Made by a program: the position numbers and the translations under genes. 64,000 bases of DNA from Coraliomargarita sinensis. Lineage in GTDB: Bacteria; Verrucomicrobiota; Verrucomicrobiia; Opitutales; Coraliomargaritaceae. The notes below the pieces were generated by a model. The model was not told where the DNA came from and ran no database searches. It saw only the letters and a list, made by a program, of their open reading frames with translations. The stretch's first letter is position 1; every line of letters starts with the position of its first letter. Positions 41,697 through 51,941 of this stretch are shown in pieces. The stretch covers positions 62,001 through 126,000 of the forward strand of contig NZ_QHJQ01000008.1 of NCBI RefSeq assembly GCF_003185655.1, given 5' to 3'.

Positions 41697-42380
41697 TCAA
41701 TCCCTATGATCGCGGATTGAATAAATCTTGGGCAGTCGGGCATTGGTCTCGACGATAAAGCCCAGATTCCTGCTGGTTGCGTCAAACCACCACGACTTTC
41801 TCATAATAGGCTGGAAGTCGCCGTCTGAAGTTGGCTGATAAGTAAATTCAGCTTTATAATAGGCACTCTTCTCAAGTGATGGTCTGTGTATGGCACGTCG
41901 CATGGGCGGTATGCTCAATTTGTCTTTTCCCAAATTCGCAGTGACGGGATGCGGTGTATAGTTGATCCAAAGCGTTTCTCCAGCTTTTAACCTATCATTA
42001 CTAATGTCTATCAAGGTAAGTTTTAGATGTGTGTCAGAAACATCGGGGTCGCGATCTACGAGCAGCAAAAAATCCGTTATTTCAGCAGCTAGCTTTATTG
42101 TGGAGGTTCCTTTGGGAAAGCCTTCACCTTGGCTACGTGCCTCCGGTAAAATACCAATAGTTAACTCGCCTGCGGGTAGCTCGACCACGTCCGAAAAGTT
42201 TCTGCTTGGCAACAAGACCGCTTGTGAAGTCGAGCCATCAAACAAATAAGCCTCTTTTATTGCTGCCGTTGCCTTACCCATGAAAAGTAAACGACAGGTG
42301 CGATTGTCAATTGACTGCGACTCCTCAGCGCAGACCGAACAGAGAGTGAGAAGGAGTAGGGGCAAATATGAGTATTTCAT
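41697..42380 (-). CDS. Small secreted protein of the giant/small array, member 1
   Basis: I do not recognise a named family. The 227-residue protein has a signal peptide (KYSYLPLLLLTLCSVCA) and a beta-rich body. It shares LLPSRNFSDVVELPAGELTIGI, AGETLWINYTPH, LSIPPMRRAI and RKSWWFDATSRNLGFIVE with the next gene at 42423-43145, and more distantly with 47285-47980. The pattern of strands and the absence of catalytic motifs suggest a binding or structural protein outside the cytoplasm. It is the last gene of the leftward array and lies 42 bp after its paralogue. Confidence 0.75.
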   Translation of the reverse strand: MKYSYLPLLLLTLCSVCAEESQSIDNRTCRLLFMGKATAAIKEAYLFDGSTSQAVLLPSRNFSDVVELPAGELTIGILPEARSQGEGFPKGTSTIKLAAEITDFLLLVDRDPDVSDTHLKLTLIDISNDRLKAGETLWINYTPHPVTANLGKDKLSIPPMRRAIHRPSLEKSAYYKAEFTYQPTSDGDFQPIMRKSWWFDATSRNLGFIVETNARLPKIYSIRDHRD

Positions 42381-42422
42381 GCGTGATAACAGCGTTGTGC
42401 CGCATTGTCGTTAGATCTCATC

Positions 42423-43145
42423 TTAATTTGAGGCACCATTTGTAACCTGGCTACGGCGATCGCGGAGTGTAAATATCTTAGGCAGCCTGCCTCCCGAACC
42501 AACAACGAAGCCCAGGTTTTTACTCGTAGCATCAAACCACCATGACTTTCGCATGATAGGCAGGAAGTCACCTTTGCCTTCCCGCTGGTAAATGAATTGA
42601 GCCTTATAATAACCGCTTTCCTTTAGTGGTGGTGGACCAACAGTCTGCTTCATCGGTGGGATGAAAAATTGCGCTTCTCCGAGTTTGGCCGCCACCTTGT
42701 GATTGGTTAGATTGATCCAGAGAGTTTCGCCCGGTTTGAGCTTACTGTCATCAATATTGATCGGCCGAATTGCGACGGGTAACACTTGATTGCTTGGATT
42801 GTAGGCTAAAAGAAGGTAAACATCAGTCGTAGTATCAGGGAGTGTAACACTGGGTGCACCACTGGGAAAGTCCTCTGGCTCGTTTACCTCCGTTGGACTC
42901 AGCCCGATGGTCAACTTGCCGTCAGGCAAGGGACCGCTGGGTAATTCGACGATTTGAGAAAAGTTCCTGCTCGGCAGTAACACCTTGTGTGAGGTCTTTC
43001 CGTCATAGAGATAAGCCTCTTTAGGTGCATCCGCTGGCTTGTTCAGGAAAAGAATACGGCAGCTGCGTTTGACTTCACCATTAGCCTGCTGCGCGCTGAG
43101 CGGCAGATAGGTAAACAAGAGTAAGGGTATCAATAAGAGTTTCAT
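42423..43145 (-). CDS. Small secreted protein of the giant/small array, member 2
   Basis: This protein is about 240 residues from ATG 43145, chosen because it starts the signal peptide MKLLLIPLLLFTYLPLSAQ; a longer frame upstream has no signal. It is clearly a paralogue of the neighbour at 41697-42380: CRILFLNKPADAPKEAYLYDG, LLPSRNFSQIVELPSG, GETLWINLTNHKVAAKLGE, FFIPPMKQTV and RKSWWFDATSKNLGFVV. Its start is 34 bp after the stop of the giant protein gene at 43180-47103. Function unknown; the context implies that it works with that giant protein. Confidence 0.75.
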   Translation of the reverse strand: MKLLLIPLLLFTYLPLSAQQANGEVKRSCRILFLNKPADAPKEAYLYDGKTSHKVLLPSRNFSQIVELPSGPLPDGKLTIGLSPTEVNEPEDFPSGAPSVTLPDTTTDVYLLLAYNPSNQVLPVAIRPINIDDSKLKPGETLWINLTNHKVAAKLGEAQFFIPPMKQTVGPPPLKESGYYKAQFIYQREGKGDFLPIMRKSWWFDATSKNLGFVVGSGGRLPKIFTLRDRRSQVTNGASN

Positions 43146-43179
43146 GTATCTGTCATGTGCTAGCTGGCAGGGTTGCGGA

Positions 43180-46100
43180 CTAAACTTCATCCTCATCCAG
43201 CCAGCGGAATGACTTTATGGTATATTTTCGACCAAACAGTCGATTTTTTTCGCTTGTAGGTGTGTCGATAAAATCAGCTTCGTCGACCGGATCGACATAT
43301 TCCCGGCTGCGCTGCACGGTGGCTTCACACCAGGCGCGGGCAATGACATTTCCTGCGGCATCGCGTTTATCGCCGTAGGCGCGGATGGTGAAGGTGTCGT
43401 CACGTGCCGAGAGAACCGGAGCGAGCGGACGCAAAATGTCTGCTTGCCGGATCCAGCCGGGGAGCCCGTGGGTGCTGAACCCTTCGGCTGCTTGTTCGAA
43501 GGCGTAGCCGACGTCTTCCAATTTTGAATCTGAGGGATCCATCGTTTCGCTTGAAAGTTGGTCATTAACGCCTTCGTTTTTCAATGCGGATAATGGATCA
43601 TCACTTAGTCTGTCGAGGGCGGTTTGTAGAGCCCCTGCCAGCGCCAGATTTACTTCATTTCCGGCCAGTGGTAAGTCCAAGGTGGTTGTGGATAATTGGC
43701 GATTAATGAATTCGGACAAAGACAGGAAGGGACCTCGCACCCTGATTTGCTCAACGATAAGTCTGGCAAGTTCATACAACTGATCGTCGCTAAGTGTTCG
43801 GAAGCCGGAATATTCGGAACCGTATGGAAATTCGGCCCCCATTCCCAGATTATTACCGGCTTCGACGTCGGCTGCCACCGTGTGACGGGAAACGACATGA
43901 TCTCGCTTTGTCGAATCAAGAGTCATTCCATTTTCAGTATGGTGGGCCACCTCCTGCTCCCGTGCATGGCCGAGCAAGGCACGCCATGCTTCGATTGAAG
44001 TGGAGTTGACATTAAACATGCCATCGACGACGAGCCTCGAGGCTATCTTCTGCCAACCATCGCCATCAGGGCTGTTGATGATAGAGTCTGCCAACGCGGA
44101 GGCATCTTCTGCGGACAAATCGCGGTCTTCAGGAATAGGCTGATAGGCGCGGTTGGTCAGTTGAAAATCTCCTTCAAGAAACTCTTCGTAGACCGTTTCG
44201 ATGTCTTTGGAAATATCGCTGCCGAAATTGGTTGGTAGTGGTGCGATTGACGAGAATACCCAGTCGTCAAAAAGTAAATGGTTGGCGCAGTAGGCATCAT
44301 CGTGCTGTAGATTGGTCGCCACGTTAGTTAAATACGGATCACTGGGAAGAACACTGTTTTGTTGGATTAGAGGAGTCGCATCGCTATTCCCGATCAAATT
44401 GTATTGGAATGGTGGAAGGGGATTTTTTCCACGTACGTTCCAGCTTTGTAATTCGACCAGAGAAGCCATGGGCTTCAGGGGAATCTCAGCCATGACGAGC
44501 CGAGATAAGCCTTCTCCGGATTGAAAGCCTGAAATGATGTAGCCTTTCGTTCCCACCTCGGGTGACAGGGGGCTGTCTTTCGCCATCGAGCTGTAGGAAA
44601 GGTCGTAAGCAGTATTTCCGGGGTGAAAAGGGGTTTCCTCTTCAGGAGTTGAAAAAGTGTTCTCAGCAAATGGGCTGCTTTGTAGAACGCCTTTCGTAGG
44701 GCGACCTTGAGTGTTGCCGTAGCCCGCGCCAATCGTCAAACGTGGGCCGAACGAAATTGAGAATATGTTAGTCCAAGGTGGGTTATCCCCATCATCTTCC
44801 AGCTCATTCACATAGTATGAAACCTCTTGAAGTTCATCAGATGGCCAATACTTTCTCGCCCAATCCCAGTCAGGGTTTGCTACCATATTGGTTCGTACGA
44901 GAGTTGCTCCTTTGGCGACCTCTCCGTTATTTATGTCAGATAGGCTTCTAGGGTAAAAGGGGGTTCCGACCTGAAAATAAGCTCCTGCACCAGGCGTAGA
45001 CAAGACCTGATTACTGTAGGGTTTTGTAAATCGATCTGTTTTGAGAGAAAATCTCACAAGGTCAGTTGAATGGAGCTCTTGGCGGGGGCGGCCCTGTACT
45101 TTGTGCAGGTGTTTCCAAGTGTTGTTATCCTCTGGATCTATAAGGTTAGGAGGGTGCACGGTTAAACCTGCATCATCACCAGCATTCAACCCTTCTTTCA
45201 GGCGAACGCCTCCACTCCATGCGCCGTCTCGACCGAAAGCAGGCGAGTAAATTTTCACTTCGCCCGGCTTCAAATTGAACTCAAGCGGTAGCCAAGCTGT
45301 TACCGCTCGTATTCCATAATATTGAGACCGAGTGCCAAAGCCACTTCCCGTGCCGTATCCCAAGTCGATATTTTCTTGTATATTGTAGTCATAGCTTTCG
45401 GTCACACCGTCAATAGTTCCCTGATTGCCACCGTTGAACAGCTTGTAAGTACCAGAGAATTCACCTGGCGGCGGGACGGTTCCATTTATGATCCCCATTG
45501 TGATCGGTAATGATCTCTGAGTGCTGACGCCGATGTCTGCATTCTTACTCTCAGCCCACCGATCCTGTACGTATGGTTCGCTCTTGTTAATTTCTACGTT
45601 GTACGGGTTCCAAAGCGTAACGTAGGGAATCGCGTTCAGATTAATTCGAAAATTTTTTCTCGGTTCTTCTTCATTCGGATTAGGGTCAGGAATGGTATTG
45701 GCCTGAACAATAACTTGAACCCTTGCCACTACGGGGTTGATATCTTGCTCATGGTAATGTTGATAAAAATCCTCCTCGTCTACGCCGCCGGTACCATTAT
45801 TTCCGTTGATGAGGGGTCTCCAACCAAAGGGTGCTTTCCCTATTTTTGAGCCGGAATCGTACGTGATCTTTTTATAATAGGTCGCAAAGTTGACCAATGA
45901 TTGCCACGAAGCGGAGGCAGTATGATACGTCGAAGGAATTTTGTTTGCCCCGATTTGCGTGTAGTCGCTCCATGGATACAAAACTGACTGATCTGGGTCA
46001 TAGTTACTTTCAGTTGGTTTAGGTACAGCTGAAGTATCTCCTGGAGCCGGAGAATAGCGGAATAAAGGTAGTTCTGCGTCAGCGTAATTGGAGTAGATGT

Positions 46101-47103
46101 CGTCCCATTTTTCGGTAAGAATGGACATATCTTTTCGCCAGCCGCCTGTCGCCGTGTTCGTCAGAAGTCCGGTAGCGGTTACAGAGAAATCGTGAAAGCC
46201 CAAATGCGGTTGGGCCGCATTATCGTCTTTAAGTAAGTCTACGCTGCTTAAGTTGAGAGCTTTACGGGCAATTCTGCTACTATTTCCGTCCAAGTCGTAG
46301 GCTTCGGGGTCGTCCAAAATCTCATCACTCAGCCCAAAAACGGACGGGTCGGGTACACTATGTGACTTGGCCAGATCGGACCAGCCTGCCTCATCCTGAG
46401 TGCGTGGTTCGTAGGACTGTTTGAGCCTGGCTTTTTGGTTTTCCGGGCTGACCCACCAGGCATATCCACCTCCATCTTCAGTTTCATTCGGCAAAACATG
46501 GATTTCACGCGGGTTATTGTTGTTATCGCTGTCAGGTAGTGATCCATCGTCGTCTACGTTTAAGTCTCCAGCTGTGAGCAGGGGGACAGTGTCAGCATTA
46601 TTTACTTTGGTCGGTGTAGTGTAGGCGAGGGTCTCCGGGGAGTCTACATTTTGTCCTTCTGTCGCGCTCGAAATTAACCAAGAGATAAACCGTCCATTCC
46701 CTGTGGCGCTATTTTGAACTTTCAATGTGTAGTCCGGTGCGATCGGCCTACCTGTGCTTGGGTCGTGGTTAAGGCCCTCCCAACTCCTCCAGGCGCCAAC
46801 CAGCTTAGGTGTGTTCGGTATATCATTGCTACTGATGTAGATGTCTGCCGGGGCCGTGATACGGGTATCTGGGCCAGTGTGCTTTTGCAGGTCGCCAATC
46901 GCCATCATCAGCGCGGTCTTGGCGTTGGCTTGGGCCTCAGTGCGGGCCGCAGCGATGTCCGCGCTTTTTGTGGCTACGGAGGACAGAGAGTAAAGGGTAA
47001 CCCCAACCAACACCAGGACCGCCATAATCGTAATGCTGGCGATTAGGGCGAAGCCGGATGTTTGGGAATTCTCTAAGCGAGATTTAGAGCGTGATGCGTT
47101 CAT
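43180..47103 (-). CDS. Giant pseudopilin-like protein (Verru_Chthon cassette protein A type), member A
   Basis: The 1307-residue protein has a 17-residue leader then GFALIASITIMAVLVLVGVTLYSL-like hydrophobic helix at the N-terminus. This resembles PilX/GspK minor pseudopilins, including loss of the usual Glu at mature position 5. The helix is followed by RTEAQANAKTALMMAIGDLQ. The large extracytoplasmic part contains GGYAWWVSPENQKARL, LSLSEFINRQLST and a C-terminal domain TIRAYGDKRDAAG, then AWCEATVQR, ending FRWLDEDEV. These are features of the Verru_Chthon cassette A family. It is paralogous to 48024-51941. The cassette proteins are presumed to use the pilin/T2SS machinery, but no function is established. 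Confidence 0.8.
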   Translation of the reverse strand: MNASRSKSRLENSQTSGFALIASITIMAVLVLVGVTLYSLSSVATKSADIAAARTEAQANAKTALMMAIGDLQKHTGPDTRITAPADIYISSNDIPNTPKLVGAWRSWEGLNHDPSTGRPIAPDYTLKVQNSATGNGRFISWLISSATEGQNVDSPETLAYTTPTKVNNADTVPLLTAGDLNVDDDGSLPDSDNNNNPREIHVLPNETEDGGGYAWWVSPENQKARLKQSYEPRTQDEAGWSDLAKSHSVPDPSVFGLSDEILDDPEAYDLDGNSSRIARKALNLSSVDLLKDDNAAQPHLGFHDFSVTATGLLTNTATGGWRKDMSILTEKWDDIYSNYADAELPLFRYSPAPGDTSAVPKPTESNYDPDQSVLYPWSDYTQIGANKIPSTYHTASASWQSLVNFATYYKKITYDSGSKIGKAPFGWRPLINGNNGTGGVDEEDFYQHYHEQDINPVVARVQVIVQANTIPDPNPNEEEPRKNFRINLNAIPYVTLWNPYNVEINKSEPYVQDRWAESKNADIGVSTQRSLPITMGIINGTVPPPGEFSGTYKLFNGGNQGTIDGVTESYDYNIQENIDLGYGTGSGFGTRSQYYGIRAVTAWLPLEFNLKPGEVKIYSPAFGRDGAWSGGVRLKEGLNAGDDAGLTVHPPNLIDPEDNNTWKHLHKVQGRPRQELHSTDLVRFSLKTDRFTKPYSNQVLSTPGAGAYFQVGTPFYPRSLSDINNGEVAKGATLVRTNMVANPDWDWARKYWPSDELQEVSYYVNELEDDGDNPPWTNIFSISFGPRLTIGAGYGNTQGRPTKGVLQSSPFAENTFSTPEEETPFHPGNTAYDLSYSSMAKDSPLSPEVGTKGYIISGFQSGEGLSRLVMAEIPLKPMASLVELQSWNVRGKNPLPPFQYNLIGNSDATPLIQQNSVLPSDPYLTNVATNLQHDDAYCANHLLFDDWVFSSIAPLPTNFGSDISKDIETVYEEFLEGDFQLTNRAYQPIPEDRDLSAEDASALADSIINSPDGDGWQKIASRLVVDGMFNVNSTSIEAWRALLGHAREQEVAHHTENGMTLDSTKRDHVVSRHTVAADVEAGNNLGMGAEFPYGSEYSGFRTLSDDQLYELARLIVEQIRVRGPFLSLSEFINRQLSTTTLDLPLAGNEVNLALAGALQTALDRLSDDPLSALKNEGVNDQLSSETMDPSDSKLEDVGYAFEQAAEGFSTHGLPGWIRQADILRPLAPVLSARDDTFTIRAYGDKRDAAGNVIARAWCEATVQRSREYVDPVDEADFIDTPTSEKNRLFGRKYTIKSFRWLDEDEV

Positions 47104-47284
47104 AATAGATATCTAATCTTGTATAGATAACACTAAACAGGACTTTGAAGCAATCCTATCCAGCAAAATAAGTCGGCATACAACTATGCTTCAAATCGGC
47201 ATAGTGTTTTACAGGCTTTTAACGCATCCTGCTGCTTGGTTGGCCCCGAAAGCAGGTTTTATCGGGGCTATCGCCCTCTTGCCG

Positions 47285-47980
47285 CTAGGCGCCTGAGAGG
47301 AAGCTTCTAATGATATGAAGTCTAATTTGTTCTGTCCCGGGATCATGGTAGAAGAAGACCATGCTCTGTGCCTTTTCGTTCAAGCGCCAGGTGGCGGAGA
47401 AGAATCCTTTCGCCTTATCCTTATTCCGGAAGAAAAATCGGGCATAGGAGTAGCCCAAGTCACCTCTGGTTTTGGTCGCTTCAGGGGTTACCAGAGTACT
47501 CTTGCCGGGCTTGAGGGCAAATTTTTGCTCTCCGATAATGCCCGCAATGTCGACCTCGGTCGCATTTATGAATAAGTATTGACCGCCGCCAAAAGCATCC
47601 GTGCTGAAATCAAGGGTCGTCAATTGTATGTCGTTGGAGTTTTTACTGCCCGATCGTGTCACCAGTACCAGCTGTTTTGGAGAGCGGATCGAGGGAGTAT
47701 TTCCGTAAGAATTAAAAGAAAATGCCCTTGCATCCGGGGCCGAGGATTTACCCAGAGTCCAATTAGGGAGTGCCGGGACGCTGTAAGCTTGTGAGATGTG
47801 ATTGGTCGGAAGTTGGACTTCGATGGTCTCATTCTCACCGATAAGTAACTCAAGCGGTTCCGGATCGGTGGCTTTGGGGAAAGAAAGAAAATGCAGATCG
47901 ACCTTTCCGGTTTGCGCCTGAGCGCAAATACAGAGGCAAAGGGCACATAAAAGTTTCAGAAATCGGTTTATAGAGATCAT
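47285..47980 (-). CDS. Small secreted protein of the giant/small array, member 3
   Basis: The 231-residue protein has a signal peptide (NRFLKLLCALCLCICAQA) and is a divergent relative of the small proteins at 41697 and 42423. It shares the VDLHFLSF, EVQLPTNHISQAYSVPALP, GGQYLFINATEVDIAGIIGE and FALKPGKSTLV region at matching positions, and a terminal segment FSATWRLNEKAQSMVFFYHD. Its start is 43 bp after the stop of the giant gene at 48024-51941, the same giant-then-small order as in the other module. A gap of 181 bp separates it from the second giant gene. Confidence 0.7.
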   Translation of the reverse strand: MISINRFLKLLCALCLCICAQAQTGKVDLHFLSFPKATDPEPLELLIGENETIEVQLPTNHISQAYSVPALPNWTLGKSSAPDARAFSFNSYGNTPSIRSPKQLVLVTRSGSKNSNDIQLTTLDFSTDAFGGGQYLFINATEVDIAGIIGEQKFALKPGKSTLVTPEATKTRGDLGYSYARFFFRNKDKAKGFFSATWRLNEKAQSMVFFYHDPGTEQIRLHIIRSFLSGA

Positions 47981-48023
47981 AAATTTAACAAGTAGGGTGA
48001 TCGAATATCGCTGCGAGTCTTCA

Positions 48024-51000
48024 CTAAACTTCGTCTTCGTCCAGCCAACGGAAGCTTACGATGTTGAATTTTCGACCGAATTTCCGGTTCGTCTCGGAAG
48101 TCAGCCTTTCCTGACCGACGTGATTCTCGTCGCTGCTGAGATCTATGTAATCAGGCGTTCGCTGTACCACCGCTTCACACCAGACGCGCGCGACGACCTC
48201 GCCACGGGCATTCAGTTTGTCGCCATAGGTGCGGATGACGAAGGTATCCCCGCGCGGTGTCAGCACTGAGCCCAGATGGCGAAGGATGTCTGCCTGATCA
48301 ATGTAAGGTGTGCTACCGTAAGCAATAGGGCCGTCCAGAGCTTCGGGGAATTGCGGTATAAAACCATCCGCCTCTAAATCGTCGGCTTCTGCGTCCAAAC
48401 TGCGCTCCGGAGACCGGAATGTGGCATTAATGGAAACGCTGTTATCATCTATGGCTGCTTGCATGGCACCTTTGACGGAGAGGTCTCTATTGGAGGTGTC
48501 CAGGCGACGGTTAATGAATTCGGAAAGCGAAAGAAAGGGACCGCGTTCCTTGACTTGTCGGACGAGTGCCGAGGCGAGTTGAGAAATTTCGCTGTCGGAA
48601 AGACTGCGCCAACTCCGCCACTGGTCGAGCGGCACAGCCGGGTCGCTGGTGATGCTGCCACTGGCTTGTATCTGTCGGTTCGGAAGCATTCCAGGTCCAA
48701 CCGGAGTTTCCCCATTCACCGAATCTGTTGATGGATTGCCGGTGGTTTCGTTCAAATAAGCGATGGATTTATCGCGAAGGCTGGTGAGTAAGATTTGCCA
48801 CGCATCTTCAGATGTTGAGTTTACGTTGAAAGGACCGTTCACCAATAGATGGGAAGCAATTTTGTCGGCGAAACCGTCCGTAAAGTCTTCATACTGGCTG
48901 GCCAGATTTGTAAATTGGCCGCCGTCAAGATTCTCAATATATGGAGTGATACGCCGGTTCGGTAATTGTTCTGCGTTGAAGAGAAAGTCCTCTGCGACAT
49001 CAAAGGCAGACTTGTTTGCGGATGCGTCCTGCAGCTGAACGTCGGTGAATTGGGGAGTGATAGAGGAGAAAAAATAATCATCCCAAAGAGCTTTGTTGGC
49101 CAAGTAGGAGTGGTCCACATAGGTGATGATCTGGTCGCTTAACGGCACGTCCGTATTCATCTCACGCGTGTAAGTCGTGAATGCCTCATTCGCCTGAATA
49201 TTGGGGTGGGCGTAGGAATTGCCGGTAGCCTGCTGGGTGTGTGGGGCGAGGCCACCTTGTCCGGTCGCAGTGGTTACACGGAAATCACTAATATCGGGTG
49301 CATTGTCGATGCTGCTCTCAACCACGGCATTGTTAGCCAAACTGTAGCCGCCAAGATGCGCACTGCTGAGGGAGGCGATGGAGATGGGGGGTAACACAGG
49401 GAGGTATTGTTGCACAACGTGGGTGGTGCCAAAGCCGAAATTGTAACTTCCGCCGTAGTAGCCCCGGCTGTTGCCGTCGCTCTGAAGGACCTCCTCTGTA
49501 TCGTTTATTTTCTCCACCTGCCATTCCCAGCCGTACTCATAGAGTCCTGCCGGGCTGTTGTCCGCGATGCGTGGAGCGCTGAGTATGCTCCCATGCAGGA
49601 AAGGGCGTGTGGTGATTCGACGACCGGCGCTGAAACCTCCAGTCTGACTGTTATTTAATTCACAGCCCGGCATCATGGTGAACACCAGTAAGCCTTTAGC
49701 TGCTTGAGCAGCTGTGAAGCTCGCTATGTCTGTTCCAGGTGTCGCATTTGTTACGGATTCAAAAGGAATGGCTGCGCCTCCGGGGAAACCTGAGAGGATC
49801 ATATTCGAATTGAAAACATTCGTTGTTTGTTCCAGAGCTCCATTTCCGTCTTGGCCGAATCGACTAAGGAATTGGTAATTCCTGTGGCGATTATCGGCGT
49901 CATCATTTTTTAGATAGAACTGAAGCCCACCTCCATGCACTTCATTGGCCCGTGCCACCAAGCCGGAAAAATCTCTGTTGTGATCAGGGTTTGGGTCTTC
50001 CGGATAGGCAGCGACAGTAATCTTATCACCTTCGGCAAACACCATTCGAAAGCCTAAGTAATTATCACTTCCTTCGAGCTTTACGACGTCGACGCTCCCG
50101 TCCGGGGGGGCGGTCTTTGCCGTAATGTAAAAGCCATCCGGAAAAAATTCCTGGGCATCATAGGTTGGGTTGTCGCCATACGTCGCTTCACCATCATTTT
50201 CCAGCCAGTTCCCGGTCGGAATATCGACAGTAAAGGTTTTGATTTCTCCCGGCTCAAAGACAATCGGTTCGGTACGCGCAAATCTAACTTTAATGATGAA
50301 CGGGTCGAGTGCGCGCGCCCGAGCATCACTGTGAGTGGATTCGTTGGTAATTGCGTAATTCAGGTTAGTGTTTTTAGTTATATGCTCTCCCCCGCTGGCT
50401 CTGTATTTTTTCCACTGAATATAGAACGGGGGGAAGCCGACTTGCATTCTCTGTGCCGCGTCGGTGTCCATGACCAATGGGACATTGTTGGGATTCCAGA
50501 GGGAAATTACCGGTTTCACGCCAAGGGATAGCTTGTAAATGTCTTCTTCCCTTAATTCTCTACCATCGCCCAGCCAATCATTCGCATAAGCTCGTTCTGG
50601 ATCGGTAATCAAGCTGGCGCCAACGCCCAAAACAAACTGGACTTTTACGGGCACGGGGTTGCGGTAAAGGGCGGTGAATTCTCTCAAATATGCTTGATCC
50701 GAACTCCCATAATCCGGCACCTCCGTCTGGATATTACCGTTGAGCTGGGAGGATGTGTATTTGATGCCACCCCGATCTCCGGTACTAAAATCTTCATTAT
50801 CCCGATAAAGTTGATAATAAGCGGATAAGTCCTGAAGGGGCACGCGTTCTTCAAGTACGGTTTCACCCTCACGGTTGAAATCGTAGAGCATGAATTCGTT
50901 GCCGTCATCGTTTAGATCAATTTGGCGCTCCAACAGGGTATTCAAATCCCGTTTCAGGCCGCCTTCACGAACATCGGCGAGAACCCCGAAATTGTTGAGG

Positions 51001-51941
51001 GTGGCGGTGTGGAAATTGAGCTGTGACAGGGTAGGGTCGTTGGCTCCGGGTTGCGGGCTTCGATCAACCAAATCGAGTGTCTTTCCTGTCGTGACCTTGT
51101 CCAATTCGTTTAAGTCCGTAATCGTCTGAAAGCCGGGGATTTGCTGATTCCCCATCGTGTCGGGAGCATGCGAGCGGTGGATCAATTCCGCCTCGGTCAT
51201 CCCGCTTGCAGGGCCGTAAGAATCCGCCAGAACCGTGGCCTTTTGGCTCTCATCGCCGATCCACCAAGCATAGCGCCCGGAATTTGCCTGGCCGATAGCT
51301 TCGACGTCGATCAAACTTGCGCTGACGTAGTCTTGATTTGTGGCATTCGGGCCAAGCGACCCATTTCCGACCAAGCGCACGGCGGTTGAAGTGCTGCCGG
51401 GCTTAGCGTCCCCGCTGAGAGGAAGTATACTGGCCGAGGTGAAATTTTTCCGGGCGGTGGTATTAAGCGAGACCAGCCATTCGCGGAAGTGGTCTTCTTT
51501 TCGGCTATAATCCGGGTTCATGCCAGCCTGCAGCGCAGCATCGGTCGGACTGCCGATGGTCTGGTGGGCGCTCTCAGGACTTGGGTAGTTGGAATTGACC
51601 GGTGCGTCGGCCAGATCGCCGGCAATCCAAGAATCCCAGACCCCGAGCCAGTGCGGATGATTGACGCCATCCATGTCATTTGTTTCGCTATTTGTGTCGA
51701 GGATCGCAGCATTGGCTGAAATGCGCTGGTCCGGTCCCATCGACGCTTGCAACTCGCCGATCGCCAACATCAGGGCCGCTTTTGCGTTGGCCTGCGCCTC
51801 GGTCCGGGCCTTGGCGACATCGGCACTGCGGGTCGCCACCGAAGAAAGGGAATAAAGAGTGACGGCAATCAGCACCAGCACGGCCATGATAGCAATACTG
51901 GCGATCAGGGCGAAACCTTGTCGGTTTTGGTCGCGTGGCAT
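48024..51941 (-). CDS. Giant pseudopilin-like protein (Verru_Chthon cassette protein A type), member B
   Basis: The 1305-residue protein starts with the short basic leader MPRDQNRQ, then GFALIASIAIMAVLVLIAVT as a pilin-like helix and RTEAQANAKAALMLAIGELQASMGPDQR. Matches with the other giant protein include SGRYAWWIGDESQKATV, RGPFLSLSEFINRRLDTS, ADILRHLGSVLTPRGDTF, TYGDKLNARGEVVARVWCEA and the identical final FRWLDEDEV. The middle is divergent, so the two copies are not recent duplicates. It begins the leftward array, with 206 bp to the divergent transglutaminase-like gene. It is probably inserted in or exported through the inner membrane by a pilin-type assembly system. Confidence 0.8.
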   Translation of the reverse strand: MPRDQNRQGFALIASIAIMAVLVLIAVTLYSLSSVATRSADVAKARTEAQANAKAALMLAIGELQASMGPDQRISANAAILDTNSETNDMDGVNHPHWLGVWDSWIAGDLADAPVNSNYPSPESAHQTIGSPTDAALQAGMNPDYSRKEDHFREWLVSLNTTARKNFTSASILPLSGDAKPGSTSTAVRLVGNGSLGPNATNQDYVSASLIDVEAIGQANSGRYAWWIGDESQKATVLADSYGPASGMTEAELIHRSHAPDTMGNQQIPGFQTITDLNELDKVTTGKTLDLVDRSPQPGANDPTLSQLNFHTATLNNFGVLADVREGGLKRDLNTLLERQIDLNDDGNEFMLYDFNREGETVLEERVPLQDLSAYYQLYRDNEDFSTGDRGGIKYTSSQLNGNIQTEVPDYGSSDQAYLREFTALYRNPVPVKVQFVLGVGASLITDPERAYANDWLGDGRELREEDIYKLSLGVKPVISLWNPNNVPLVMDTDAAQRMQVGFPPFYIQWKKYRASGGEHITKNTNLNYAITNESTHSDARARALDPFIIKVRFARTEPIVFEPGEIKTFTVDIPTGNWLENDGEATYGDNPTYDAQEFFPDGFYITAKTAPPDGSVDVVKLEGSDNYLGFRMVFAEGDKITVAAYPEDPNPDHNRDFSGLVARANEVHGGGLQFYLKNDDADNRHRNYQFLSRFGQDGNGALEQTTNVFNSNMILSGFPGGAAIPFESVTNATPGTDIASFTAAQAAKGLLVFTMMPGCELNNSQTGGFSAGRRITTRPFLHGSILSAPRIADNSPAGLYEYGWEWQVEKINDTEEVLQSDGNSRGYYGGSYNFGFGTTHVVQQYLPVLPPISIASLSSAHLGGYSLANNAVVESSIDNAPDISDFRVTTATGQGGLAPHTQQATGNSYAHPNIQANEAFTTYTREMNTDVPLSDQIITYVDHSYLANKALWDDYFFSSITPQFTDVQLQDASANKSAFDVAEDFLFNAEQLPNRRITPYIENLDGGQFTNLASQYEDFTDGFADKIASHLLVNGPFNVNSTSEDAWQILLTSLRDKSIAYLNETTGNPSTDSVNGETPVGPGMLPNRQIQASGSITSDPAVPLDQWRSWRSLSDSEISQLASALVRQVKERGPFLSLSEFINRRLDTSNRDLSVKGAMQAAIDDNSVSINATFRSPERSLDAEADDLEADGFIPQFPEALDGPIAYGSTPYIDQADILRHLGSVLTPRGDTFVIRTYGDKLNARGEVVARVWCEAVVQRTPDYIDLSSDENHVGQERLTSETNRKFGRKFNIVSFRWLDEDEV

